Positions 18,306 through 28,074 of a stretch of 64,000 nucleotides of DNA are shown here, in pieces. Numbering within the stretch: the stretch's first letter is position 1; every line of letters starts with the position of its first letter. This DNA comes from Candidatus Eisenbacteria bacterium RBG_16_71_46. Lineage in GTDB: Bacteria; Eisenbacteria; RBG-16-71-46. Both the position numbers and the translations under genes were made by a program. Under the pieces are notes generated by a model, which saw only the letters and a program-made list of their open reading frames with translations, searched no databases and was not told where the DNA came from. The DNA lies in contig MFFQ01000037.1 of the NCBI GenBank assembly GCA_001780165.1, positions 1 to 64,000 on the forward strand. The letters run 5' to 3'.

Positions 18306-19532
18306 GTGGAACCCTCCCGCTGCGACATCGTCGTCATCGGCGGTGGAATCGTCGGCATGGCCACCGCCATGGCGCTGGTCGAGCGCACCCGCGTTTCGAT
18401 CGTCGTGCTCGAGGCCGAGGATCGGCTGGCCGCGCACCAGACCGGTCACAACAGTGGTGTCATTCATTCGGGGCTCTACTACGCGCCCGGCTCGCTCAAG
18501 GCCCGCCAATGCGTCGAGGGGCGCGAGGCGCTCTACCGCTTCTGCGCCGAGCACGGCGTGGCGCACGAACGCTGTGGCAAGCTCGTGGTCGCGACCAGCG
18601 CTTCCGAGCTGCCGCTCCTCGACGAGTTGGAGCGCCGCGGTCGGGCCAACGGCCTGAGGGGCCTGCGCCGGCTCGGTCCCGAAGAGATCCGGGAGCGCGA
18701 GCCGCACGCGAGCGGCCTCGCGGCGTTGCTGGTTTCCGACGCGGGAATCGTCGACTACGCGAGGGTCACCGCCGCGTTTGCCGTCCGGGTGCGTGCCGCG
18801 GGCGGGACGATCGTGACCGGCGCGCGCGCCACCGCCTGCCGCGCCGCGGACGGCGGACTGGTGATCGCGACCTCACGGGGCGACGTGCGCTGCGCCGCCC
18901 TCGTCAACTGCGGCGGCCTGCACTCCGATCGCATCGCGCGCGGGTGTGGCGTCGATCCCGGCATCCGGATCATCCCCTTCCGCGGGGAATACCACGCGCT
19001 CGTCCCCGCGAGGCGGCACCTGGTCCGGGGGCTCATCTATCCGGTGCCCGACCCGCGCTTTCCGTTTCTCGGCGTGCATCTCACGCGCACGCTCGGCGGC
19101 GAGGTCGAGGCCGGTCCCAACGCGGTGCTCGCCCTGAAACGCGAAGGCTACGGACGGGCCAGCTTCTCCCTGCGGGACGCCGTCGAGCTGGTCACCTATG
19201 GCGGCTTCTGGCGCGTCGCCGCTCGCTACTGGCGCGTCGCCCTCGCCGAGTCGTGGCGCTCGCTCGATGCGGGCACCCTGGCGGCCGCGCTGCAGCGCCT
19301 CGTCCCCGGGATCTGCCGCTCGGACCTGGTGCGCGCGGGCACGGGCGTGCGCGCCCAAGCGCTCGCGCCGGATGGCAGGTTGGTGGATGACTTCGTGATC
19401 CTCGAGTCGGAGCGCATGATCCACGTGCTCAACGCCCCATCCCCCGCGGCGACCGCCTCGATCGCCATCGGCCGGAGGATCGCCGATCGAGCCGCCGAAC
19501 GCCTGGGTCTCGCCCGCCGCGAGCGGGGGTGA
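18306..19532 (+). CDS. lhgO: L-2-hydroxyglutarate oxidase
   Basis: CDIVVIGGGIVGMATAMALVER; HQTGHNSGVIHSGLYYAPGSLKARQCVEG; FRGEYHAL. Confidence 0.92.
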   Translation: MEPSRCDIVVIGGGIVGMATAMALVERTRVSIVVLEAEDRLAAHQTGHNSGVIHSGLYYAPGSLKARQCVEGREALYRFCAEHGVAHERCGKLVVATSASELPLLDELERRGRANGLRGLRRLGPEEIREREPHASGLAALLVSDAGIVDYARVTAAFAVRVRAAGGTIVTGARATACRAADGGLVIATSRGDVRCAALVNCGGLHSDRIARGCGVDPGIRIIPFRGEYHALVPARRHLVRGLIYPVPDPRFPFLGVHLTRTLGGEVEAGPNAVLALKREGYGRASFSLRDAVELVTYGGFWRVAARYWRVALAESWRSLDAGTLAAALQRLVPGICRSDLVRAGTGVRAQALAPDGRLVDDFVILESERMIHVLNAPSPAATASIAIGRRIADRAAERLGLARRERG

Positions 19533-19560
19533 TCTGGCCGGACACGGCCCACGCGGGGCG

Positions 19561-19707
19561 GGCTCCGTTCGAGAACGCCCGAGGGCAAGGCGTCGCGGTC
19601 GTGCGACGACAGTCGTGGCCGACCACGCTGCGCGTGGTGCCCGGCCACGTCGGAGCGAGGAGCCGGCCGCGCAACTTAGGCCATCGGGCGTTCTCGAACG
19701 GAGGCTA
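19561..19707. repeat. Structured interspersed repeat, copy 1 (covers the TAG stop of the C25 peptidase gene)
   Basis: GGCTCCGTTCGAGAACGCCCGAG...TCGGGCGTTCTCGAACGGAGGCTA; internal CGTCGGAGCGAGGAGCC core and GTGGCCGACCACGCTGCGCGTGGTGCCCGGCCAC hairpin. Confidence 0.88.
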
Positions 19708-22700
19708 GCGCATCACCAGCAGCTTGTGCGAGCGCCGCTGGTCTCCGAGCGAGAAGCTGAGGAAGTAGACGCCGGCCTTCACCGGCGAGCCGCCCTCGTC
19801 GCGCAGGTCCCACTGGGCGCTGAAGCGCCCGGCACGCGCGACCCCGCCTTCGACGGTGCGCACACGCCGGCCGCCGAGGTCGTAGATCGCGACCTCGTAG
19901 CGACTGCCCGCGCGATCCGCGGGCACTCCGAAGGCGAACCGTGCCGCCTGGCGCGCGGGGTTGGGATAGGGCGTAGCCAGCTGGACCTGGCGGGGCGGCG
20001 GCGCGGGGCCCGGCACGGTGACGAAGGCCGGGCTTCCGGCGAACCCGGTGCGGCGCGCATCGTGCTGGAATTGCGGCCAGGGCGGCGCGGCGCCGGGCGA
20101 GAACGGTCGGTCGTAGTCCCACACGTAGAGACTGCGGTCCAGGGCGGAGACCACGATCTCGCTCAAGCCGTCCCCGTCGCAGTCGCACAGCGCCGGAGCT
20201 CCGCGCACCTCGGCCCCGAGATGGAGCGGGAAGCCCGCCAGCAGCGAGCCGTCGGCGCCGCTGATCGCCGTCACCTTGAAGTCCTCTCCGCCCATGACGA
20301 TGTCCGGGCGGCCATCTCCGTCGATGTCGGCCACCACCGGGCTGCTCTCGGAGGCGGACGCGGTGAGGGAACTGTACCGGGCGCCGAAGTACGGCGCCAT
20401 CGGCACGCCGCCGCCATCGAAGACCCGGATGACTCCGTCGGTGCCGGCGAGGATGACCTCGAGTGTGTCGTCTCCGTTCATGTCGGCGAGGGCCGGCGAC
20501 GGGGTTTTGAAATTGCCGGCGGTCTTGGCCCACTTCGGCCATCCGGGCCGGCGGCCACCGTTGGGCTCGAAGATGTACACCGAATCGTTGATGGTCGCGA
20601 CGACGATCTCCGGAGTCGTGTCGCCGGGACCGTCGAGGTTCCCGACCGCCACGGACGCCGTGATCTGGCCGTTGAGCTGAACGGGAAACCCGGGGAGATT
20701 GGTGCCATTGGTGCGCCAGACGAACAGTCGGCTGTCGAATCCCCCGTAGATGATCTCCTTGACTCCGTCGTTGTCGAGGTCGGCGACGGCCGGCGTGGCG
20801 AGGTTGACGGCCCAGCCGAAGTGCTTGAACACCCCCAGCGTGGCGGGGTTGCTGTCGCCGTCCATCCACTCGGTCCCGTTCGCGCGCATGACGTAGAGCG
20901 ACTGGTCCTCCGAAGCGAACAGCAGTTCGTTGATTCCATCGTTGTCGAGGTCGGCGATGGTGATGGAGGACCAGACACCGCCGCCCGTGGCGAGCGGCCA
21001 GCCGGATCGGAGCTGACCCTGCGAGTCAAAAAGGTAGGTCTCCCAGGTGGCGAGCGCCGGGGCCGCGATTTCGGGCACGCCGTCGCCGTCCACGTCGCCG
21101 ATCGAGGGACCGCCGACGAAGACGCCGCCCAGCGTGGTGAAGTCGCCGATGGTGGCCGATTGACCGTCGGCATCCATCGGGGCGGTGCCGTCCGGATGAA
21201 GCACGAAGAGATTGTACGATCCCGTCGCGATCGCGACCGGGTAGCCGGGATAGACGTGGTCCACGGCCACGGAAGAGGAGATGTTCGCGTCCGTCAGGAT
21301 CGGGAAGCCGGCATGGTAGAGCGGGTTCGCGCCAGCGGTGGCGATGGGCGTCAAGGCGGACTCGTTGCCCGACGAATCCACCGCGCTCACCTGGAAGTAC
21401 AGCGGCATGCTGGGCGGCGCATCGCTCACCTGGTAATAGGACGTCCGCGGAGCGGGCACCGGATTGACCTTGTCGAACGGGCCCCCCGGGGATTCGCCGC
21501 GGTAGACGTTGTAGCCGAGCAGATCGGACGCCGGCGACGCTCCCCAGGTCAGCGTCACCGCGGCGGGGCCGCCCATGGCGTGGAGGTCCGTCGGCGCCGC
21601 CGGCGGGAGAATGTCCAGGGTGCGGTCCACCTGCACGAGTGACGACTCTTCGATCACGAGCTGCAGTTTCGCCTCGTAGCTCGAGGGAACGAAGGTCACG
21701 CTGTCCCCGGCCCGCTCCTCTCCCGGAAGCAGGCTGCCGATCACTTCGAGGCTGTCGCTCACCGGGGCGAGGCCGTCGTGGTTGCGCAGTTTGACCGTCA
21801 CCCCGTGGGCGGTGGCGGTGCCGAGGTTGCGCACCTTGACGAAGTACGCCACCTGCTCGCCCGGATCCGCGATACCGTCTTGGTTCCCGAAGAAGTCGAG
21901 GAGGACCTGGCCGGTGTGCATCAGCTCCGGGGCCCGCACCACGAGTTGGAACGTGCGCGTCGTGCCGCCGCCGGCGCCGTCGGCGAGATCGAGCCGGAAG
22001 GGGATTTCGTGCTGATCCGGCGCATCGGCCGGGAGGCTCAGGCGGAATCCCGCAGCCGGGGCGGAACTCTGCCCGGGCGCGATGGCGCCGTAGCCGGCCG
22101 CCGGGATGGCGATGGTCGCCAGCGGATCCGTCGAGCTCAGCGCCGCGGTGACATCCGGTGCGGGACTGCCGCCGTTGTTCCGTACCGGGACCCAGAGCTC
22201 CACGGTCTCGCCGGCATCCAGCACGCCGTCGCCGTTGCCGGCGGTGCCGTCGAGTGTGTCGTCGTCCACCGTGACCGGCAGGATGGCGAGCGCCGGCGGC
22301 CCGCCCGCGCCGATCGGCACCGTGGCCTGGTACGGGACGCAATCGTAACCGGTGACGGTCAGGAAGAAGCTGCCGGCGCTGTCGGGCCGGAACGGGATCC
22401 AGGCATTCCCGGCGGCATCGGTCGCCACCACCGCGTAGTCGGCGCCCGCCTTCCACGCCGTGACGGAGGCACTCGCCTCGGGCTGCCCGGCAACTTCGAC
22501 CTGCACGGCGAATCCGGAATCGCTCGCCACGATGCTCGCGGGATGCACGACGCTCAGGGTGCGCAGGGGCCCGGTGTACAGATGCAGTTCCGGATCACCG
22601 AGCATGAGCAGCGCCATCTGGGTCCAGCGGTGGACCCCGTCGTTGTTGGAGTAGCCCACGAAGGGCAGCTTCTGCCGCCCGAGCAGCTCGCCCACCGCCG

Positions 22701-24414
22701 TCACGCTGTCTTCATAGAGCAGGCGGAAGTACTCGAGCTGGTAGCTCTGCCCCGCGGAGGGGAAGTCGAATCGGGACGAGCCGATGTTGGTCACGGCTCC
22801 GCCGGCGGGCGCCTTCATGAACGCTTCTCCGATGCAGTAGCCGTCGATCGCGTTCGACGTGCAGTTGCTCGCGTACAAGTTGAACAGGCGGTTGCCGTTG
22901 GTCAGGGTTTCGGCGTCCGTGATGCCGAGATTGTCGTCTCCCACCGACATGACGTCGCGATAGCCATGTCCGACGTGGAGCGCGATGTTGTAGCCGGCGT
23001 TCAGCGAGTCCAGCACCACGACGCGGCGTTCCCGCAACGCGCCGGGCTCCCACCGCGGATCCGTGTAGTTCTCGTAGAGCCGGACATAGTGGATCGACGG
23101 ATTGGCGTGGATCGACGGCAGGAGGACTTCCACGAGCTCGGCTCCATCGAGGGCCGTGGTCTCCCCGGGGGTCCAGTTCTGCGGAAAGAGCACTTCGGCG
23201 AAAAACAGGTCGCGGTGCGTGTAGCCGGGCGCCGGTGTCTGCTCGTAGAGCAGGGTCCTGCTCACGAACGCGGCCGCCTCCGCCGGCGTGCGCACCGGGG
23301 CCCGCCCCACCCAGACCTCGGGAAACAGGTCCGCGGCGTCGCCCCCCTGGTTGGGCCACAGGGCGCCCTGGCCAAAGAGGCTGTCCCCGTTCGCGTTCCA
23401 GGTGCCGTCGAGGCACGAGTAATACAGATCGCTCGGGATGTGCTCGCCGCCGTAGAAGCTGGTGTACGCCGTGCGCACGGGGATGATCTCGGTGTCGCCG
23501 CCGAGCAGCACCCAGCGCGTGCTCCATCGCGAGTAGGCGTCGCGGATGAAGAGCCGGACGCGCTCGGCGTCGTCCGCCCCGAACGGATACTGCTGCCGGA
23601 TGAACGACGTCGTCCGGATCACCGCGGGCACGCCGCTGCGGGTCTTCCAGTCCGCCAGCGCCTGGAAGGTGGGCGCCATCTCGTCGCTGGTGACGATGAC
23701 GTAGGCTACCGGGCTGCCGAGCAGCGACGGGATCTGCTCCGCCTGGAACCGCCCGGCGGGGCGCGCGATCGCCGCAGCGGCCTGCGCCGGCGACCCGTCA
23801 GGACTGCGCAGCCTGCGCCCGGAGGGCTGCTCCCACGCCGGCACCACGCGCTCTCTCGGAACCGGGACGGCGCCCGCGGATTCGAGCTCGATGCGCACCC
23901 GCAGCCGCGAGATCCGCTCCAGCCGTCCGCTTTGCGGATTCCAGCGCGCCGGACAGAGCAGAACGGACGCGACGTTCACGCCGCGCTCCAAGCCCTGCAG
24001 TCCGAGGCGGACCGGTTGCTCGGGCGTGAAGCGGTCGGCGGCGTAGATCGCGGGATCGGGCGCGCTCCGCTCGATCGGGCCGAGCCCCGGGAGCGGGCGT
24101 ACGGCGGTCGGAACCCGCGCGGCCTCGGCGAGCGGGGCGGTCTCGAGGGCGAGTACCACCACGCGCGAGGCCCGAACCCCGGAGGGCAACTCCACCTGCG
24201 CCACGATCCACGGCAGGTCGGGCGCTCCCGGAGTGAACTCCGGCTGCCCGCCGCTGACGAGCACCCGGGTCTCGCCATCCCGAGTCGAGAGGGTGAGCTG
24301 GTCCGCCTCGAATCGGTACTCGCGCTCGAGTGCCGTGGCCGCCCACGATGGCGCGGCGACGGCGAACATCGTCACGCACGCCCATAACAGGCATGCGCGC
24401 TTACGCCTACCCAT
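19705..24414 (-). CDS. Gingipain-like peptidase C25 family protein with FG-GAP repeats and FlgD/T9SS-type C-terminal domain
   Basis: YVIVTSDEMAPTFQALADWKTRSGVPA; HVGHGYRDVMS; LFNLYASNCTSNAID; FG-GAP repeats (VADLDNDGVKEIIYGG, DIDGDGRPDIVMGG); tail TPYPNPARQAARFAFGVPA...YDLGGRRVRTV...AGVYFLSF...HKLLVMR. Confidence 0.9.
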   Translation of the reverse strand: MGRRKRACLLWACVTMFAVAAPSWAATALEREYRFEADQLTLSTRDGETRVLVSGGQPEFTPGAPDLPWIVAQVELPSGVRASRVVVLALETAPLAEAARVPTAVRPLPGLGPIERSAPDPAIYAADRFTPEQPVRLGLQGLERGVNVASVLLCPARWNPQSGRLERISRLRVRIELESAGAVPVPRERVVPAWEQPSGRRLRSPDGSPAQAAAAIARPAGRFQAEQIPSLLGSPVAYVIVTSDEMAPTFQALADWKTRSGVPAVIRTTSFIRQQYPFGADDAERVRLFIRDAYSRWSTRWVLLGGDTEIIPVRTAYTSFYGGEHIPSDLYYSCLDGTWNANGDSLFGQGALWPNQGGDAADLFPEVWVGRAPVRTPAEAAAFVSRTLLYEQTPAPGYTHRDLFFAEVLFPQNWTPGETTALDGAELVEVLLPSIHANPSIHYVRLYENYTDPRWEPGALRERRVVVLDSLNAGYNIALHVGHGYRDVMSVGDDNLGITDAETLTNGNRLFNLYASNCTSNAIDGYCIGEAFMKAPAGGAVTNIGSSRFDFPSAGQSYQLEYFRLLYEDSVTAVGELLGRQKLPFVGYSNNDGVHRWTQMALLMLGDPELHLYTGPLRTLSVVHPASIVASDSGFAVQVEVAGQPEASASVTAWKAGADYAVVATDAAGNAWIPFRPDSAGSFFLTVTGYDCVPYQATVPIGAGGPPALAILPVTVDDDTLDGTAGNGDGVLDAGETVELWVPVRNNGGSPAPDVTAALSSTDPLATIAIPAAGYGAIAPGQSSAPAAGFRLSLPADAPDQHEIPFRLDLADGAGGGTTRTFQLVVRAPELMHTGQVLLDFFGNQDGIADPGEQVAYFVKVRNLGTATAHGVTVKLRNHDGLAPVSDSLEVIGSLLPGEERAGDSVTFVPSSYEAKLQLVIEESSLVQVDRTLDILPPAAPTDLHAMGGPAAVTLTWGASPASDLLGYNVYRGESPGGPFDKVNPVPAPRTSYYQVSDAPPSMPLYFQVSAVDSSGNESALTPIATAGANPLYHAGFPILTDANISSSVAVDHVYPGYPVAIATGSYNLFVLHPDGTAPMDADGQSATIGDFTTLGGVFVGGPSIGDVDGDGVPEIAAPALATWETYLFDSQGQLRSGWPLATGGGVWSSITIADLDNDGINELLFASEDQSLYVMRANGTEWMDGDSNPATLGVFKHFGWAVNLATPAVADLDNDGVKEIIYGGFDSRLFVWRTNGTNLPGFPVQLNGQITASVAVGNLDGPGDTTPEIVVATINDSVYIFEPNGGRRPGWPKWAKTAGNFKTPSPALADMNGDDTLEVILAGTDGVIRVFDGGGVPMAPYFGARYSSLTASASESSPVVADIDGDGRPDIVMGGEDFKVTAISGADGSLLAGFPLHLGAEVRGAPALCDCDGDGLSEIVVSALDRSLYVWDYDRPFSPGAAPPWPQFQHDARRTGFAGSPAFVTVPGPAPPPRQVQLATPYPNPARQAARFAFGVPADRAGSRYEVAIYDLGGRRVRTVEGGVARAGRFSAQWDLRDEGGSPVKAGVYFLSFSLGDQRRSHKLLVMR

Positions 24415-24760
24415 TCCTGCGAAGATGTCAATCCGCCAGATGTCAGGGGTCACGGAGCCGCCCAATACGGGAATGGGGCTTCCCTCTCAACGCACGAAGA
24501 CTACCCCGAGACGGGCGCCTAGGCCAGCCCGTTGTGTCCCCGGCCCGTCCGACCCCCCACGGCGACCTTCGCCCCGCTCACCTCCGGGGGAAGCGCATGG
24601 GGCCGCGCCCGGGGCCGCTGACGGCGGTGAAACCGTGGCCGATTCCCCCGAATCCGGGGGTGGAAGCCCGCGGACGCCCTGTGGAATCGCGTTCGGCTCG
24701 CCGATAACCCCGCGAGGCCCGGCCCGGCCGGGCGGGCACGACCCTCAGGGGGAGCGGAGC

Positions 24761-25795
24761 ATGCGGGACTTCGTGGACGAGCCAACGGATCGTCGCCCTA
24801 CCCCCTGGGCTCCTGCTCGCCTCGTGCTCTGCATGAGATGCGGCTGCGAGCTGCAGGCCGGCGCGCGCCGGTGCTCGGGTTGCGGTTCAGCCCGTGTCGG
24901 CCTGGGCGCGGCGATCGAGCCCCCCTCTCATCCGCTGCTGACGCAGAGCCTGATCGGGCTTGCCGGGGTCGCGCTGGTGCTGGCCTGGATCCGCCCGGAG
25001 GCGCTGGGCGCCGTGCAGCTCGGGGGCGTGGAGGCTTGGCTGCGGGAGAGCCCGGCTCACCGCGCCCTCGCGATCCTGCCGCTGGGGATGCTGCTCCTGA
25101 CCGGTCACCGGATGCGGCGGCGCATCATCCGGCGCGCCGCCGATGCGGCGTGGGCCGCGCTCGCCGCGGAGGCGAGCGGCGAGTTCCACCAGGTTCCGCG
25201 CACGTCCAAAGCAGGTCGAGGCGAAGGCGGTCCCCAGGTCCGCATCGCGGGCGCGCGCCCGTCGCTGGTGCTCGACGGCGGTGGCGAGGGCGCGGCGTCG
25301 TTCCTGCGAATCCGGGCCACGGTGGCGCTCCGGCGGAGCTTTCACTTCTGCCTGATCCGGCTGGGAGGCGAACGGCGGACGGTCTGGTCGCCGTTGTGGG
25401 GCCGCTTGTCGGGGTTTGGCCTCGAGTCCACGGGAGGGCACCGCCCCGCCGGTGCTCCGGGCCATGCACGGGGCGATGGCCCGGTGGAAATAGGGGGCAC
25501 CGCGCTCGACGGCGACTTCATTCTACGCAGCGACGACCCCGCGGCTGCACGCGCCCTCTTCATGCGCCCCGGGGTGATGGCCGCCGCGCGCGAACTGCGG
25601 ACCGTGGCGGATCGTTGGCAGCTCACGCTGTCACCGTCGCGTGACGGCGAGACCGCGGTGCTCGAGTTCCGCGAACCCGGGGGCGTCCCCCACCTCGGGC
25701 GCCTGCACGCGATCCAGGACCTGTTCGCCGCCGTGCTCGACCCTCTCCCCGAGGGCCGCTTCGTCATCGACGAACCGCTGGATCGGGCGGCCTAA
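24761..25795 (+). CDS. Zinc-ribbon membrane protein of unknown function
   Basis: CMRCGCELQAGARRCSGCG near the N-terminus; two TM segments (LIGLAGVALVLAWI, ALAILPLGMLLLTG). Confidence 0.7.
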   Translation: MRDFVDEPTDRRPTPWAPARLVLCMRCGCELQAGARRCSGCGSARVGLGAAIEPPSHPLLTQSLIGLAGVALVLAWIRPEALGAVQLGGVEAWLRESPAHRALAILPLGMLLLTGHRMRRRIIRRAADAAWAALAAEASGEFHQVPRTSKAGRGEGGPQVRIAGARPSLVLDGGGEGAASFLRIRATVALRRSFHFCLIRLGGERRTVWSPLWGRLSGFGLESTGGHRPAGAPGHARGDGPVEIGGTALDGDFILRSDDPAAARALFMRPGVMAAARELRTVADRWQLTLSPSRDGETAVLEFREPGGVPHLGRLHAIQDLFAAVLDPLPEGRFVIDEPLDRAA

Positions 25796-25838
25796 GCCGA
25801 CCGCGCAACGCAGCCCGCGGGGGCTCGGACACGCACCA

Positions 25839-25987
25839 GGCTCCGTTCGCAACCGTTCGCGGGCAAGGCGTCGCGGTCGAGCGACGAGCGCAGTCGTGGC
25901 CGACCACGCTGCGCGTGGTGCCCGGCCACGTCGGAGCGAGGAGCCGACCGCGCAACGCAGCCCGCGAGCGTTTGCGAACGGAGCCTA
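25839..25987. repeat. Structured interspersed repeat, copy 2 (covers the apt stop codon)
   Basis: GGCTCCGTTCGCAACCGTTCGCGGG...CCCGCGAGCGTTTGCGAACGGAGCCTA; same internal core as copy 1; arms differ from copy 1 on both sides in a paired manner. Partial core duplication upstream (25796-25830). Confidence 0.88.
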
Positions 25988-26515
25988 ACGCGTTTCGTCG
26001 ATGGCCTCGAAATCGACAAGCGAGCGCACCTGATAAGAACCCAGGCGCTCGCGCCCGCCCAGTCCCTTCAGCTCGATGACGAAGACCAGGGACTCCACCC
26101 GCGCATCGAGCTGCTCGATCAGGCGCACGGTGGCCGCGGCCGTCCCACCGGTGGCGAGCACGTCGTCCACGACCACGACGCGCTGCCCCGGGCGCAAGGC
26201 GTCGGCGTGGATCTCGAGCGTGTCCTCCCCGTACTCGAGCGAGTAGACCTCGCGCACCGTCTTGCCCGGCAGCTTGCCGAACTTGCGCGTCGGCACCAGC
26301 GGGACCGACCAGCGCATCGCGAGGCCAGTGCCGAAGACGAAGCCGCGCGACTCGATCGCCACCACCGCTTCGGGACGCGGCATCCCCTCGCCCAGGAGCC
26401 GAATGCAGTCCGCCATCGCCGCGGGGTCCATGAGCAGCGGCGTGATGTCCCTGAATACGACGCCCTTCTTGGGGAAGTCAGGTACGTCGCGGATGAACTG
26501 GCGGAGATCTCTCAT
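25985..26515 (-). CDS. apt: Adenine phosphoribosyltransferase
   Basis: MRDLRQFIRDVPDFPKKGVVFRDITPLL; VVVVDDVLATGGTAAATVRL. Confidence 0.97.
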   Translation of the reverse strand: MRDLRQFIRDVPDFPKKGVVFRDITPLLMDPAAMADCIRLLGEGMPRPEAVVAIESRGFVFGTGLAMRWSVPLVPTRKFGKLPGKTVREVYSLEYGEDTLEIHADALRPGQRVVVVDDVLATGGTAAATVRLIEQLDARVESLVFVIELKGLGGRERLGSYQVRSLVDFEAIDETR

Positions 26516-26528
26516 GGTCCGTTCCGGG

Positions 26529-27623
26529 TCAAGGGTGGGAGGAACCGCTGGTTCGGTCGAGGTCGTGCATCTCGATCGCTCGCCGCAGCTTGTCCAGGGC
26601 ACGCGCCTCGATCTGTCGGACGCGTTCGCGTGAGATGCCGAAGTGCTGGCCGGTTTGGGCCAGGGTGCGGGCGACGCCGTCGTGGAATCCGTAACGGATG
26701 CGCAGGATCTGCTCCTCGCGCTGGGCCAGGGAGCGCAACAGTCGCCCGATCTTCTCGTGCTCGAGCTGGAGCTCGACCAGGCGTTCGACCGAGGGCGGGG
26801 CTTCGCTCAGGGCGTCGGTGGAGAGCTGCTCGAACGCCTCCATGCTCGAGCCTTCGTCGAGGGAGCGCAGGCCGCTGATCAGTCCGGCCAGGCGCCGGGC
26901 GCGCGCTGGAGAGATCTCGAGCACGCCCCCGACCTCGTCGGCGTCGGGCTCGCGGCCGAGTGAGGCGCGCAGCGCGCGCTCGGCGCGCATGTATCGGTTG
27001 ACCTGCTGCAGCATCTGCACCGGAATGCGCACCGAGCGCGATTGCTCCGAGATTCCCCGCAGGATCGACTGGCGAATCCAGATCGCGGCATAGGTACTGA
27101 AGCGCAGGCCACGTTCGGGCTGGAACCGGTCCACGGCGTGGATCAGCCCGAGATTGCCCTCCTCGATCAGATCGAGCATCGCCACGCCGCGGTTGCGGTA
27201 GCCGCGGGCCACGTGCACGACGAGGCGCAAGTTGGCGAGGATGATCTGCTTGCGGGCCTCGGTGTCCCCCGCTCGAGATTTGCGGGCGAGGCGCAGCAAA
27301 TCGGCGTGCGCGAGCAGCGAGATGCGTCCGATCTCGCTCAGGTAACGGTCGAGGAGGTTGAATTCGGGGTCGGCGACGCTCGCCGCGCCGCGTGTGGCCG
27401 GTCCCGCCGGCGGAGCGACCTCCGCTTCGCGTTCCCGATCCTCGGGCAACGCGATCCCCGAGCGCGCCGCGGACACGCGAAAGCGCTCGAACTCGTCGTC
27501 GTCGAAACCGGGGTCGAGCAGCACCGACTCGTACTCGGCCAACTCGAGGCTTCCGCGCCGACGCGCGTCGGCCAGCAGGCAATCGAGTTGGGTTCGAAAT
27601 CGCAGGAGTTCGGGCGCCGTCAT
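26529..27623 (-). CDS. RNA polymerase sigma factor, RpoD/RpoS family
   Basis: LDRYLSEIGRISLL; IILANLRLVVHVARGYRNRGVAMLDLIEEGNLGLIHAVDRF; FSTYAAIWIRQSI; GISRERVRQIEARALDKLRR. Confidence 0.95.
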   Translation of the reverse strand: MTAPELLRFRTQLDCLLADARRRGSLELAEYESVLLDPGFDDDEFERFRVSAARSGIALPEDREREAEVAPPAGPATRGAASVADPEFNLLDRYLSEIGRISLLAHADLLRLARKSRAGDTEARKQIILANLRLVVHVARGYRNRGVAMLDLIEEGNLGLIHAVDRFQPERGLRFSTYAAIWIRQSILRGISEQSRSVRIPVQMLQQVNRYMRAERALRASLGREPDADEVGGVLEISPARARRLAGLISGLRSLDEGSSMEAFEQLSTDALSEAPPSVERLVELQLEHEKIGRLLRSLAQREEQILRIRYGFHDGVARTLAQTGQHFGISRERVRQIEARALDKLRRAIEMHDLDRTSGSSHP

Positions 27624-27913
27624 GAACGCCTCTCGTGGGTGACGCGGAATCCCCGCGGGTGTCCCGAGGCCTCGCTCCAGCTCTCGGTCACGTCGGTCAC
27701 GCGCGCCCCCGCGGGTCCACGCCGCGCGGCCGCCGCCAACGCCTCGAGCGCCGGGCGCTCGCCCTCCGCCACCACCTCGACCGAGCCATCGGCGAGATTG
27801 CACACCTCGCCCGTGAGGCCCAGGCCCGCGGCGATGGCCTGGACGAAGTAGCGAAAGCCCACGCCCTGAACGCGCCCGTGGATCTCGAGATGCAGGCGCT
27901 GCCTTCGTGTCAT
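27620..27913 (-). CDS. Acylphosphatase
   Basis: RLHLEIHGRVQGVGFRYFVQAIAAGLGLTGEVCNLADGSVEVVAEG. Confidence 0.93.
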   Translation of the reverse strand: MTRRQRLHLEIHGRVQGVGFRYFVQAIAAGLGLTGEVCNLADGSVEVVAEGERPALEALAAAARRGPAGARVTDVTESWSEASGHPRGFRVTHERRS

Positions 27914-27986
27914 GCCCGAGCATGCTCCCCGGGAGCCCGGAGGTGTCAAGCGGATACGATCGGCGCGGGAGTGGAAGGAGGAAGAA

Positions 27987-28063
<77 letters not shown>

Positions 28064-28074
28064 ACTTGTCGATT

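Noticed and set aside
21778-24387. 869-aa plus-strand ORF opposite the C25 peptidase
   Set aside because: Antisense shadow ORF with no recognisable domain; biased composition.
24415-24760. Possible regulatory RNA or small ORF in the 346-bp divergent intergenic region
   Set aside because: Only short G/C-run hairpins (e.g. CCCCCGAATCCGGGGG); no convincing conserved structure or coding signal.
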